From positions 6,431,501-6,495,500 of the forward strand of contig CM076959.1 in assembly GCA_039566865.1 (NCBI GenBank): a stretch of 64,000 nucleotides of DNA. Reading direction: 5' to 3'. Of the stretch, positions 1 through 11,354 are shown piece by piece. The stretch's first letter is position 1, and the number at the start of each line of letters is the position of its first letter. This DNA comes from Aurelia coerulea (lineage: Eukaryota > Cnidaria > Scyphozoa > Semaeostomeae > Ulmaridae). A model generated the notes under the pieces. It saw only the letters and a list, made by a program, of their open reading frames with translations, was not told the origin of the DNA and did not search any database. The translations under genes were made by a program, and so were the position numbers.

Positions 1-711
1 TAATGTAAGAAACAGTTTGCCCCCTGGAGAAAACTCTTCACAAAACTCGTCAGGAAAGTCGTCAGAAAAGTCGTCACAAAACTATAAACCAGTCGCAAAA
101 CTATAAACTAGATGGCACGTATGGGCCACCGTACAAATCAACTAACGTAAACAAATGGGAAAACATGGTTCTACTTCAAAGGTGGTATATGATTGTTAGA
201 TATCTATGTTTCAAAGAAAAGTGATTTGATTGACATTCAGACTAAATCAGCTTAGCTTCTAACATGCTTCTAACAAGTAAAGAGTTGAATAGTAAATAAA
301 TAAACCTTTTCAAAAGTTTTCATCAAAGGGTTTCTTATTTTAGAAAATGGCGATTAATTCACCTTCCTTCTGAAGTTTCTAAACTCAAATTGAAAATATT
401 TATTGCGAAGAAAATAACCCAACCTTTACAGAAAGTGGTTACTTAATAGTTGTTGTTGATAGCTGTGCATTTGCAATGGAAACTTGGTCGTTTTACTGAG
501 GGTTTCAGACTGTTTACTTTCGTAAGAATTTGTTTTTGTTTCTTCCTGTTTCTTCCTGTCTCTTCCCTGGTCGAAGAATTTTCCAGAAAACCCATTGGAA
601 AAAACACCCCTAGAAAATTCTTAAAGTGAATGACCTGAGATATATAGCGCTTGTCTATAAATAGGACAAATAAACACCTAATAGCTCCATAGTTTTCTTT
701 GGCTTTGCTTT
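1..711. other. Flank outside the first foldback element; no gene seen
   Basis: AT-rich sequence with no recognisable coding segment. There is a small imperfect repeat of a gtcg-containing unit near 50-110. The open frame over 443-823 on the minus strand runs into the microsatellite-like arm of the neighbouring element and looks fortuitous. Confidence 0.4.
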
Positions 712-721
712 CTTCCGCCAC

Positions 722-1090
722 GGCTATCTGTAAAATATGGAGTGTGGAATGATGGAATGGAATAATGGAATGGAATGATGGAATGGAATGGTATAGATGG
801 AATGGTAGATATGGAATAGCCAAACTACTGGTCGCTTTGGAAAAAAAATTACACCGAAGTGTTCCTCAAGATATTCTTAGTTTATTTTGCATATGTTTTC
901 TTGAAAGTGTCATGAAATTCCCTTAAATTTCGACTGAAACAACAAGCATGATAACAGACTGTGTGGGCAGACATCAGTTAAGTCGTTTAATTGATGTGAG
1001 TTGTAGGGAAAAAATCTGTAAAACATGGAGTGATGGAATGGAATGGTCGACATGGAATAGCCAAACTATTGGTCGGTTTTGAAAAAAGAA
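722..1090 (+). repeat. Outer part of left inverted arm of the giant foldback
   Basis: It matches the reverse complement of about 17,640-18,052. Its start is a microsatellite-like tract of GGAATG-type units (738-810 and again 1,030-1,055). The homology stops abruptly at the TTA at 1,091-1,093 and resumes at 11,899, which marks the Harbinger insertion point. Confidence 0.85.
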
Positions 1091-1293
1091 TTAGGCCTAG
1101 GTCAAACGTCGAGCCTGTCATGTGCCGAACCTAATAGCAATAAGTTCGACTGTGGCGCGACGTTGGCACGGCACTGAATCAAACGTCGAACCATGGTCGA
1201 ACCAAATTGGTCGAGCCAATTAATTTTTCCAGCAGTTACATGAAGTACCAGAAATTTGGCGCGCTTTTTGCAACTTGGTTTTCTTGCATCAAA

Positions 1294-2601
1294 ATGGCGC
1301 CTCGAGGCAACAATTTAACAAAATCGTTCATAATCAAGAAAATTTTAGAACGAAATGATAAACGGAGGAGATTGTTTGAATGTTTTGCAATTGCGTTGTC
1401 AAGACGAAGACAATTGATTCAAGCGTGCTTGCTCATAGTCACCCTGCTAATCTCACAGAATAGAAAAGAATGCACTCGTTCATGTAGAAGGTTACCAAGA
1501 AACAGTGGTTGGTGGAATGGTGTTTGGAACATTTATTCTGATGAGAGGTTCAAGAGGACATTTCGCGTATCTCGCAAGACCTTCAACTTCATTTTGTCTC
1601 GAATTCGTCACAAACTAGAGCGTGAAATAGTTTCTGAAGATCCAATCTCACCCGAGTTGCGCTTGGGATTATGCTTGTATCGCTTAGGCCGTGGTGACTA
1701 CTTTTACACTATCGCAGAATTGGCGGGGCTTGGCCAATCGACAGTCTCAACCATTGTTAGAGAAGTAAATGAAGCAATAGTTTCGTGCATGTGGGACGAA
1801 TGCGTTACTGCATACATGCCAAAAACACCTGATGATTTTACAAGTAAAATCTTAGACATGGAAGAATTGTGGCAATTTCCCTTCAGCTGGGCAGCAGTGG
1901 ATGGATGTCATAACCCCATCAAATGTCCACCTGGGGGGCTTGAAGCATGCAAGGAATACCACAACTTTAAGAATTTCTATTCAATCATCCTAATGTCAAT
2001 GGTGGACGCAAAATACAGGTTCATATGGGGAAGTTGTGGTTTTCCTGGAAATTCCCACGATTCCATCATTTTACAGTCAACAGACCTGTGGGATAAAATA
2101 CAAGGAGATAATTTTTTGCCCAACTTCAGTCAAATTGAGCAAAATGTATCTATCTCTCCAATTGTGCTGGGTGATTCTGCATTTCCCTTTGAGACATGGC
2201 TAATGAAGCCATTCACCAATGCAGTCCTAACTCCAAAACAACGCTACTTCAACTATCGCCTAAGCAGAGCCAGAATGATTGTGGAGGGGGCATATGGCCA
2301 ATTAAAGGGACGCTGGCGGTATCTCATGAGAAAATCAGAAAGTAACCCACTTGAAGCAAAAGTTGCAACACTAGCCTGCATGGTACTTCACAATGCATGT
2401 TTAGAAAATGGTGACACTATCCCTAGAAAGTTAGATTTGACGGTTGATCCCATCTCAAACCAGAAAAGAGACCGCACAACAATTCAGAAAATATTGCTGA
2501 TGACGAGAAGTTCAAGAACAGTTAATGTAGCAAAAACTCAAGCAACTAAAGTGCGTAATGTGATAATGGAAAAGGTGTGGGAAGAAAAACAGAACATGTA
2601 A
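1294..2601 (+). CDS. PIF/Harbinger DDE transposase (DDE_Tnp_4 family)
   Basis: An uninterrupted 435-codon frame. I chose the ATG at 1,294 (context caaaATGG); the frame stays open upstream but only from non-ATG codons or a weaker ATG at 1,240. The catalytic acidic triad is visible, numbered from this start: D203 in WAAVDGCH, D294 in VLGDSAFP and E331 in MIVEGAYGQLKGRW. Helix-turn-helix-like sequence precedes it (AELAGLGQSTVSTIVREV). The motif GFPGNSHDSIIL is typical of the nuclease HARBI1-like family. The enzyme cuts at the terminal repeats and inserts at TWA targets, normally with the Myb-like partner encoded on the opposite strand. No stop or frameshift is seen, so this copy could still encode a full protein. 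Confidence 0.93.
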   Translation: MAPRGNNLTKSFIIKKILERNDKRRRLFECFAIALSRRRQLIQACLLIVTLLISQNRKECTRSCRRLPRNSGWWNGVWNIYSDERFKRTFRVSRKTFNFILSRIRHKLEREIVSEDPISPELRLGLCLYRLGRGDYFYTIAELAGLGQSTVSTIVREVNEAIVSCMWDECVTAYMPKTPDDFTSKILDMEELWQFPFSWAAVDGCHNPIKCPPGGLEACKEYHNFKNFYSIILMSMVDAKYRFIWGSCGFPGNSHDSIILQSTDLWDKIQGDNFLPNFSQIEQNVSISPIVLGDSAFPFETWLMKPFTNAVLTPKQRYFNYRLSRARMIVEGAYGQLKGRWRYLMRKSESNPLEAKVATLACMVLHNACLENGDTIPRKLDLTVDPISNQKRDRTTIQKILLMTRSSRTVNVAKTQATKVRNVIMEKVWEEKQNM

Positions 2602-3246
2602 AACAATGGAGTATCATGTCTTTAGTGCATCTATAACAATTAGCTTTAAAAAACGTTCAGTTCGCTTGGTTAAAAGCACACTGTTATGGCACTGATTGGG
2701 TGAATGAAAATAGAATAGAATTAGGCAAGCTTCAGTACTTAGGCTGTACACTGAAATCATGAAGGTGATAACGATCCAACTCCCTTTATTCTCGAAACAA
2801 TGTATGATCCAAGAGCATAAAGGCATTTGTAATTATTCAAAGGATAGCTTCTTTGTTAGTGATTTCAACATTAAGAGTAGCCAATCGCAGCCACAACAGT
2901 TTGCCTTTAATGTAGACTTCCTCTGACCCAATTACCCTGCAAATAAGTGCGTACAATTTCAGTAGATTTTATAATCTTTGACTGTTTTGTATTAAAAAAT
3001 TGATGGCCTACATGTACTTACAAGTGCTTATAAAGTTAAGCAGCATGAAGGAAGAATTCACAGGAACACGTCCCACATTCTGCATCCTTCCAAAAGTTCA
3101 CATTTTGGGAGAAATCTTTATTGAAATGATGCACTTATTGTATATGCAGCATGGTAACAGGGTTGCAGTAGATAGTTTCAACAAAACAATTAATTTGTAT
3201 TATAATCATGATTAGTTCAATGTTTATCTAATGCGAGGAGGTAATT
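2602..3246. other. Intergenic region between the convergent Harbinger genes
   Basis: It holds the 3' ends of the transposase gene (stop at 2,601) and of the Myb-like gene (stop at 3,247-3,249). The short frames here are not supported by any recognisable similarity. Confidence 0.5.
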
Positions 3247-3935
3247 TCATAGATTTTGATAGAATAAACGCTCATTCTCCTCAACATTCTGGTCATATGT
3301 CATGTTCTGCTGGTTATTTTGGCGATTTGGTGGTGTACATGGGTAAACTGCTTGACTCTGATAAAAACCTGCATGACCTTGATAGCCAGCAGTGGGAACT
3401 TGATATGATGTGCTTTGTGGTTGAGCTTGACTTCCCATTAGCATTTGCAACAATCTCATCTCATGCTCTCTTGCTTTTTCAGCTTCTTCTTTGGCAAACC
3501 TCAAAAATTCTTTCAACGGATCATTTTCTACTAAAGTTCTCAACATATCAACAACCTCATCAGTTGATCCTTTTCCTTTTTTCTTTGATGTCTTTTTTAT
3601 TGGAACAAACAATGGTGGACTTGTATCTGATTCTGGAGAATCATCTGGCAAACTTGACAATGAAGCTTCATCTACTGCTTGATTCATGGAAGGCTCTCTG
3701 GCCAATTCAGGCTGGCAGGAATCTCTGGTTTTAACCAATGCATAAAGCTTGTCAAACCAGGCCCCATACCCTTTTTGATCTTGAAATCTTTTTATGCCTG
3801 AAGCACTTTTTATTGTTAATGCAGATTTCTTGCATTCAGACACAAGTTTCTTGAGCTTATTGCGCAATTGGACTGGGGTGAATGAAATTTCTTCATCTCT
3901 TGTAGCTGCCCTCTCCTTCAACTCCTTCAAAATTC

Positions 3936-4764
3936 GGCCAGGTAAAAAACTCGGAGATGTCGGAGATGTCGGAGCAAAGATTCTCCGACGTTTCTCAACT
4001 CCGACTTTTTTACCTGGCCTTATATGCTCTACTAAAAAAGTCAGAGATGTCTTATCTCCGACGTTTTTCAACTCCGACTTTTTTACCTGGCCTTTTATAT
4101 GCTCTACTAAAAAAGTCGGAGATGTTCAGAGATTGCATATTATATAACTCTCTACAATTCAAATTCTCTTCATTCGCCGTCACAACACTCAATCAATAAG
4201 AAACTAGGTCCTGAAATTTGTAGTAACTTTGTCTTAACGTCTTAATTTATCACTGTTCATTGTGGACGGTAAATATAGTTCTTTGAACCGAAAAAATAAC
4301 GAGAAATAAAGAAGACGTAGATAAAAGAAAGCATATAAAAGTGGCTCAAGCTACCTGCAATCGAATCCTGGACTATCAAATATCAAACTTCCCGTTGAAA
4401 TAGATCATTTATCCATGATTTTCGACGGGGAAACAAACATTTCAACGGGGAAATAACAGAAACAAGGCAGGGAAATGTTGCAACTCAAACTTAGCGGGGA
4501 AACACATTATTTGGCGGGTCATCCTTTAACCTTGGCGGGGCATCGTTTCAGCGGGGTCGTTACTCGGGGGGGGGGGGGGGGTGTATACAAGGAACAAGTG
4601 AAAAATATAATGAAAGAAGTTGAGAAACGTCGGAGATAAGACATCTCCGACTTTTTTAGTAGAGCATATAAGGCCAGGTAAAAAAGTCGGAGTTGAGAAA
4701 CGTCGGAGAATCTTTGCTCCGACATCTCCGACATCTCCGACATCTCCGAGTTTTTTACCTGGCC
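3936..4764. mobile_element. Foldback element family F1, copy 1 (829 bp), 10-bp TSD
   Basis: The ends are inverted copies of GGCCAGGTAAAAAACTCGG. Behind them are short repeats of tcggagatg and hairpin-like units (TCGGAGAT...ATCTCCGA). The duplication TTCAAAATTC lies at 3,926-3,935 and 4,765-4,774. It is non-autonomous, and it interrupts the Myb-like exon. A second copy with the same ends lies inverted at 51,209-52,373. The interior has a poly-G run near 4,565. Confidence 0.92.
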
Positions 4765-4876
4765 TTCAAAATTCTGGAATACAACTCAGAGTTTTTTTGG
4801 TTTTTTGTATTCTGAAATATCAGCCTTTTTCGGAAGTATTCACTTGACACAACAATATCCACCACATCATTCAAGG

Positions 4877-5746
4877 GGGATGTTCTTTTAACTGGACCCT
4901 ACGACCCTACGACCCCGGACCATACGACCCAGGACCATACGACCCTACGACCCTACGACCTTACGACCTTACGACCCAAGTTCATTATTTAGATTTATTT
5001 TGCTGATAGAGATTAGCAAGAAAGAGCCACGTGATGCTTGTATTGGAGGACCCACTGATGGTTGATTGGTGAACACACAAGACATCTTTAGGTGTCAATG
5101 TTACCTGGCTAGGCAAATTCGATGAACTCGGACAGAGCAAAGAATGAAGCCAGGAATTAATAACCCAGCCTTTGTAAACAAAACTTCCAATAAATGAACA
5201 TAGAATGTCATAGCCTATTGTATTCGCACGGCTATTTTCATCGAGGGCTTACATATATATGCTTAGATTCCCTTTAAAAACCAATGTATCGGCTTCTTTG
5301 CTTGAATCAAATAAAAGAAAGCAAACTTATGAATGTGCAAGTTTTAAGGCCATAAAAGCAACTGGAAATTTCCAAGTGGGCTGAATTTTACACAACATAA
5401 GGTCGCTCAGTCGCAGCCTTCTATTCAGTATCAGAGCAGCATTTTCTCTCGTTTACAATATAATTTCACTGACTGGAAACCAGTCAAATTGTTCGCGTGA
5501 CAAAGGTCACTGGTGCACAGTTATGTAAAATGTTTACGTTTGAAAACTGCACGCACAAATATGCGACACCCTCGCTTGATAGATCGCCATCGCAGCAAAA
5601 TAAATTCTAAATGATTAAATATAAATGAAACTAAATAGTTTTAAATAATGATAACATTTTGTGAAACTAGGGTCGTATGGTCGTATGGTCGGGGGTCGTA
5701 TGGTCCGGGGTCGTGGGGTCGTAGGGTCCGGTGAAAAGAACATCCC
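4877..5746. mobile_element. Foldback element family F2 (870 bp), 9-bp TSD
   Basis: The terminal inverted repeat is GGGATGTTCTTTT. It is followed by arrays of a short unit (tacgaccc / cctacgac at 4,897-4,980, and the complementary gggtcgta/ggtcgtatg at 5,668-5,728). The duplication CATTCAAGG lies at 4,868-4,876 and 5,747-5,755. The interior has no coding sequence that I can recognise. It is inserted in the Myb-like exon. Confidence 0.9.
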
Positions 5747-5856
5747 CATTCAAGGTGCTTTCATGCCATGTAGCTTTCCTGCCAGGTTTTTTAATTCTCT
5801 TCTTGGTAAAGTTACTGAGGACCTCCTCCATCTCATCTTGATCATCATCATGGACT

Positions 5857-8800
5857 GGGAGTCCCTAATTCAAGATTCAAGATTCAAGATCCAAGATCCA
5901 AGATCCAAAGATCCGGAATTCAAGATCCAGAGTAAAACACCCTAATTCAAGATCCGGAATTCAAGATTCAAAATGAAACACCCTAATTCAAGATCCAGAA
6001 TTCAAGATTCAAAATGAAACACCCTAATTCAAGATCCAGAATTCAAGATTCAAAATGAAACACCCTAGTTCAAGATCCGGAATTCAAGATTCAAAATGAA
6101 ACACCCTAATTCAAGATCCAGAATTCAAGATTCAAAATGAAACACCCTAATTCAAGATCCAGAATTCAAGATTCAAAATGAAACACCCTAATTCAAGATC
6201 CAGAATTCAAGATTCAAAATGAAACACCCTAATTCAAGATCCAGAATTCAAGATTCAAAATGAAGCACCCTAATTCAAGATCCAGAATTCAAGATTCAAA
6301 ATGAAAACACTCTAATTCAAGATCCAGAATTCAAGATGGTGTTCCAGTGATTTTTTAAGTGAACTGCGCTAATCTAGGAAACTTAAGGCCCAATCTTTTT
6401 TAACGTTTAAAAACCATGCTAACTGGATTAAAAAAGCTAAGAAACCTTTGTAATTTATATTTCTGGAGCAGTACAGTAAATACAAATTTTTAACAGCATT
6501 TTAGGTACTTGTTTAAGAGAGCTTCTAAGAAATTTCAAAGCCCCTTCATGTAAGCAATGCTGGACACTGGCTTAGTATCTGATTTTGACATTCTCTCACA
6601 GTAATAGCAACTGAAAGTTGGGTGTACTTGGTGTGAACATTTTAACTCCAAATTGTGTTCATCAACAAGTTTTACCCAAGTTTTTCAGTGTTTCAATTTC
6701 TAAAACTTCTTACTTTGAATTTTGGCTTCCTTGGCTCTGATGAGTTGAGGGTCTCAGATCATGGAAATTTATTTGAATTTCTTTCAAGTGATTTCAGCTC
6801 TTAAATACATAGCAATATGATTTGCACTGTTCCAGATGTTGACCAATATCGAAAAGCGAGAAAGTTCCTTGTTTGGCCTAGGCACTATTTGCCTCTCAGA
6901 AATTCATGCCTAGGCCATACAAAAAACCTTATCGCAACTCACTATTTGTCATTATCCAGATTAGTGGACATCATATTCCAATATATCTTTAAGAGCTGAA
7001 ATCACGTCAAAGAATTTTTGAATAAACATCCATTGTATTCAACTCCACTCAGTAACTGCCGGATCCAAAATGATTTGTTTTCAAAATTGAAACATTTAAA
7101 ACTTCTTCAATTCCGAACTAGGGTGTTTCCATTTTGAATCTTGAATTCTGGATCTTGAATTAGGGGGTTTCATTTTGAATCTTGAATTCTGGATCTTGAA
7201 TTAGGGTGTTTCATTTTGAATCTTGAGTTCTGGATCTTGAATTAGGGTGTTTCATTTTGAATCTTGAATTCTGGATCTTGAATTAGGGTGTTTTCATTTT
7301 GAATCTTGAATTCTGGATCTTGAATTAGGGTGTTTCATTTTGAATCTTGAATTCTGGATCTTGAATTAGGGTGTTTTATTTTGAATCTTGAATTCTGGAT
7401 CTTGAATTAGGGTGTTTCACTTTGAATCTTGAATTCCGGATCTTGAATTAGGGTGTTTCATTTTGAATCTTGAATTCCGGATCTTGAATTAGGGTGTTTC
7501 ATTTTGAATCTTGAATTCTGGATCTTAAATTAGGGTGTTTCATTTTGAATCTTGAATTCCGGATCTTTGGATCTTGGATCTTGGATCTTGAATCTTGAAT
7601 CTTGAATTAGGGACTCCCAACACCCTAATTCAAGATCCGGAATTCAAGATTCAAAATGAAACACCCTAATTCAAGATCCAGAATTCAAGATTCAAAATGA
7701 AACACCCTAATTCAAGATCCAGAATTCAAGATTCAAAATGAAACACCCTAATTCAAGATCCAGAATTCAAGATTCAAAATGAAACACCCTAATTCAAGAT
7801 CCAGAATTCAAGATTCAAAATGAAGCACCCTAATTCAAGATCCAGAATTCAAGATTCAAAATGAAAACACTCTAATTCAAGATCCAGAATTCAAGATGGT
7901 GTTCCAGTGATTTTTTAAGTGAACTGCGCTAATCTAGGAAACTTAAGGCCCAATCTTTTTTAACGTTTAAAAACCATGCTAACTGGATTAAAAAAGCTAA
8001 GAAACCTTTGTAATTTATATTTCTGGAGCAGTACAGTAAATACAAATTTTTAACAGCATTTTAGGTACTTGTTTAAGAGAGCTTCTAAGAAATTTCAAAG
8101 CCCCTTCATGTAAGCAATGCTGGACACTGGCTTAGTATCTGATTTTGACATTCTCTCACAGTAATAGCAACTGAAAGTTGGGTGTACTTGGTGTGAACAT
8201 TTTAACTCCAAATTGTGTTCATCAACAAGTTTTACCCAAGTTTTTCAGTGTTTCAATTTCTAAAACTTCTTACTTTGAATTTTGGCTTCCTTGGCTCTGA
8301 TGAGTTGAGGGTCTCAGATCATGGAAATTTATTTGAATTTCTTTCAAGTGATTTCAGCTCTTAAATACATAGCAATATGATTTGCACTGTTCCAGATGTT
8401 GACCAATATCGAAAAGCGAGAAAGTTCCTTGTTTGGCCTAGGCACTATTTGCCTCTCAGAAATTCATGCCTAGGCCATACAAAAAACCTTATCGCAACTC
8501 ACTATTTGTCATTATCCAGATTAGTGGACATCATATTCCAATATATCTTTAAGAGCTGAAATCACGTCAAAGAATTTTTGAATAAACATCCATTGTATTC
8601 AACTCCACTCAGTAACTGCCGGATCCAAAATGATTTGTTTTCAAAATTGAAACATTTAAAACTTCTTCAATTCCGAACTAGGGTGTTTCCATTTTGAATC
8701 TTGAATTCTGGATCTTGAATTAGGGGGTTTCATTTTGAATCTTGAATTCTGGATCTTGAATTAGGGTGTTTCATTTTAAATCTTGAGTTCTGGATCTTGA

Positions 8801-9171
8801 ATTAGGGTGTTTCATTTTGAATCTTGAATTCTGGATCTTGAATTAGGGTGTTTTCATTTTGAATCTTGAATTCTGGATCTTGAATTAGGGTGTTTCATTT
8901 TGAATCTTGAATTCTGGATCTTGAATTAGGGTGTTTTATTTTGAATCTTGAATTCTGGATCTTGAATTAGGGTGTTTCACTTTGAATCTTGAATTCCGGA
9001 TCTTGAATTAGGGTGTTTCATTTTGAATCTTGAATTCCGGATCTTGAATTAGGGTGTTTCATTTTGAATCTTGAATTCTGGATCTTAAATTAGGGTGTTT
9101 CATTTTGAATCTTGAATTCCGGATCTTTGGATCTTGGATCTTGGATCTTGAATCTTGAATTAGGGACTCCC
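5857..9171. mobile_element. Foldback element family F3 (3,315 bp) with satellite arms, 9-bp TSD
   Basis: The ends are GGGAGTCCCT and AGGGACTCCC, flanked by TCATGGACT at 5,848-5,856 and 9,172-9,180. The arms are tandem arrays of an attcaagatcc/agaattcaagat-type unit with aaaatgaaacaccct spacers. The left arm reads in one direction and the right arm in the other, around a spacer of about 0.7 kb. The body is present twice in tandem: 6,058-7,617 recurs as 7,618-9,171, with a full terminal sequence at 7,605-7,617 in the middle. The 60-codon frames at 6,817-6,999 and 8,377-8,559 are identical copies of the spacer and are unlikely to be genes. Confidence 0.92.
6058..9171 (+). repeat. 1.56-kb head-to-tail tandem duplication inside F3
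   Basis: Unit 1 (6,058-7,617) and unit 2 (7,618-9,171) are nearly identical. I noticed one substitution, in the array near 7,217 versus 8,777, and one 7-bp unit fewer at the right end of unit 2. The duplication is therefore very recent, or an assembly duplication. Confidence 0.88.
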
Positions 9172-9299
9172 TCATGGACTTCATCACCAAGGTCAGATTC
9201 CAGTTCTGTGTCATTTTCTACCAGATATCGCTCTGCAAGATTTGTCCTGAAGAGAAAATGGAATCAAATATTTTAAAATGAATAAATAGCCTAGAGCTT

Positions 9300-9345
9300 A
9301 GAAGACTAAACGTTTCGGGCTTAACCCTTCATCAGTAGTAACGAG
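9300..9345 (-). ncRNA. Hammerhead-ribozyme-like motif in Penelope end (minus copy)
   Basis: Read on the minus strand: CTGATGA (9,335-9,329), a short stem-loop GGGTTAAGCCC, GAAAC, a five-base loop and then GTC. This is the conserved hammerhead core with a very short two-base-pair stem III, as described for Penelope-like elements. The predicted cleavage is after the C of GTC. The fold was not computed. Confidence 0.65.
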
Positions 9346-10048
9346 AAAAGGGTTCAGAAAAAGAACGATTGATAGAATAGTGTATTACCTGATAGAAGAT
9401 GATATCGCTCATAAGTGGTGGGGCTGAGAAGATGTCACGTGTTTTTGCGTTGGAAGAGAGGATACCATAGTTCTTGTAGATGATGTTCTTGATAGGGATT
9501 GCCAGAGGGTGGTATGTAAGTGTGAAGGGGATTCTCTCTGAGGCTTGGTTGTTCCTGCGATTTTTCATAGCTTCTTGTCTGGGGATGTTGAGGACTTTTT
9601 GTAAAGCGTCATTGATCACCAATTGTTCACGAAAAATGAACTCATTTCTTTTGCCTTCTCTTTGAAATCAGGATCTTTAGAGCAGAGCTTTCGAAGACGG
9701 AGAAATTGAGAGAAAGGGATAGATTTCGATGTAACGTTTGATGAGATGTGGAAATGGGCCTTCATATTGCTGGCTGATGAGATATTCTTGGTAGCCAACA
9801 AAAAGGCACGCATAGCTGGGTCCAAGTTTGCTACCCATAGCTACTCCACCAACTTGAACATAATATTTACCATCAAAAGAGAAACCATTGGTGGTGAGAA
9901 CCAGTTCAGCAAGACGCAAAAGTGTGGTGGTGGGTGGATTCTGTGTAGGACGTTGATCCAGGAAATGTTTGAGAGCAGACAGACCATCGGTGTTAGGAAT
10001 GACAGTGTAAAGTGATTTCACATCCATGGTGAATCGATAACGAACCAA
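9332..10048 (-). pseudogene. Penelope-like reverse transcriptase fragment (minus-strand copy)
   Basis: The reading starts MDVKSLYTVIPNTDGL and continues to GVAMGSKLGPSYACLFVG, both hallmark Penelope RT blocks. The segment that should carry the catalytic aspartate pair is lost: after PHLIKRYI the frame runs into unrelated residues. Later segments (SERIPFTLTYHP, KNIIYKNYGILSS) appear in another frame. The copy cannot be active. Confidence 0.8.
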
Positions 10049-10049
10049 G

Positions 10050-10284
10050 CCTCAGAGAGAATCCCCTTCACACTTACATACCACCCTCTGGCAATCCCTA
10101 TCAAGAACATCATCTACAAGAACTATGGTATCCTCTCTTCCAACGCAAAAACACGTGACATCTTCTCAGCCCCACCACTTATGGCTTACAGACGTGATTC
10201 CAATCTGAGAGATACCCTTGTCAGATCAAAACTGCACGACGACAATGAACGCCCTGGCACAACTGCCTGTGGCCGCTCTAACTG
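10050..10284 (+). pseudogene. Penelope-like ORF C-terminal fragment (plus-strand copy)
   Basis: Plus-strand translation gives SERIPFTLTYHPLAIP, SAPPLMAYRRDSNLRD and GTTACGRSN then a stop. This is the region between the RT and the usual GIY-YIG endonuclease. No endonuclease is visible. Positions 10,050-10,190 duplicate part of the minus-strand fragment in inverted orientation. Confidence 0.78.
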
Positions 10285-10464
10285 AATCGTTTTGGTGAAC
10301 ATTTGCGGAACGTAGAGAATAAAACCCACGAGAAAGAACAAAAGATTGAGACTTTGGAAAAGAGGTTAATTTTCAAATTGGGAACTTTAATACCAATGGA
10401 CTTAATAAACGTCGTAGAATGGCATTCTTTCTTCATTCAACCTTACGCTCTACCGTACCCTTTT

Positions 10465-10512
10465 CTCGTTACTACTGATGAAGGGTTAAGCCCGAAACGT
10501 TTAGTTTTCTAA
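10465..10512 (+). ncRNA. Hammerhead-ribozyme-like motif in Penelope end (plus copy)
   Basis: The same core on the plus strand: CTGATGA at 10,475-10,481, stem II GGGTTAAGCCC, then GAAAC at 10,494-10,498, with GTT in place of GTC at the cleavage position. U is tolerated at that position in hammerheads but is less usual. Confidence 0.6.
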
Positions 10513-10543
10513 GCTCTAGGCTATTTATTCATTTTAAAATATT

Positions 10544-11354
10544 TGGTGTATTTATCGATTATTGTAGCCGCACGTGCAAACAAACAATTTATAGAAAATA
10601 CTTTGTAAGAAAAAGCTTGGATCAGCACAGAGTTGCCAGATTTTATTTCATCTGAATAAAATAGTGTTTAGCTAACTGATTTCTTATGTTCTGAGCGAGA
10701 CAGGTTTTTTGAAGTGCTATTATGGTATCAGTTCAATTTATGTTACAATTTTAAGCAAGATAATTTATCAATTAACTAAAATAACAAGACTAATATAGAA
10801 TACAAAGGCAATGGTATGTGCAAGACAAGTGAAGTGGCAACCTCCCCTTTAATATGATATGCTTGGATAGTGGACATAAAAATGTGTATTTGCGCACCAT
10901 ACCGACCCCCAATTTGTATGCTGGTTTGGAATTGAATTGTCATCTGCTGATTGTTTTCGAATCCCACACATGTCTAGTAGCATCACGTCTTCATGATGTT
11001 TTTGATACAAGTTCAAGTTTTTCATTTTAAAATTCCATCTAACAACAAGTACAAAACTACATTAACAACAACAAATAATTATCAAAGTATACAAAAAGAG
11101 CTAAACTAATTTAAAGGGAGGTTGTAGGTACGGTATTTCTTAAAGAGGAGCTCTCTCAATAGATAAACTAATCGAGAGGGGAAAGCACCCCCTGTAGTGT
11201 ACTATCAAAAGCTTGATTATTTTATAGTGGTAAAGGTCTTTAGTTCATTTGAAGATTGTAGAAATGATACAAACAATATATGTACTGCAGCACTTGTCTC
11301 TGAGCAAATAATCAAATACATAACAATGCCAATGCATAATAAACAACGTACCAC
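10544..11354. other. Intron of the Harbinger Myb-like gene; otherwise no gene seen
   Basis: Between the exon-1 donor (11,354) and the exon-2 acceptor (9,247-9,249). Apart from the Penelope fragments and a LINE 3' end, nothing is recognisable. Confidence 0.5.
11000..11215 (-). mobile_element. LINE 3'-end fragment
   Basis: It resembles the 3' untranslated end of the minus-strand LINE at 35,940-36,170: both have a cattttaaaattcc-like start and a gaggagctctctcaatag...atcgag...agcaccccctg block. It is a 5'-truncated insertion without coding sequence. Confidence 0.6.

Larger units (their letters stand above)
9265..10543. mobile_element. Penelope-like retroelement fragments, head to head, with inverted ends
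   Basis: The outer ends at about 9,265-9,350 and 10,448-10,543 are inverted copies of each other and contain hammerhead-like motifs. The minus-strand fragment (10,048 down to about 9,330) and the plus-strand fragment (about 10,049-10,290) both encode parts of a Penelope-type reverse transcriptase, with their 3' ends pointing outward. Such inverted partial copies are common for Penelope-like elements. The insertion lies in the intron of the Harbinger Myb-like gene. Confidence 0.8.

Noticed and set aside
5857..7617. CRISPR-like array
   Set aside because: The units are contiguous satellite repeats without unique spacers, in a clearly eukaryotic transposon.
6817..8559. Two identical 60-codon frames
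   Set aside because: They are the same spacer duplicated with F3. They have no motif and the identity reflects the recent DNA duplication, not selection.
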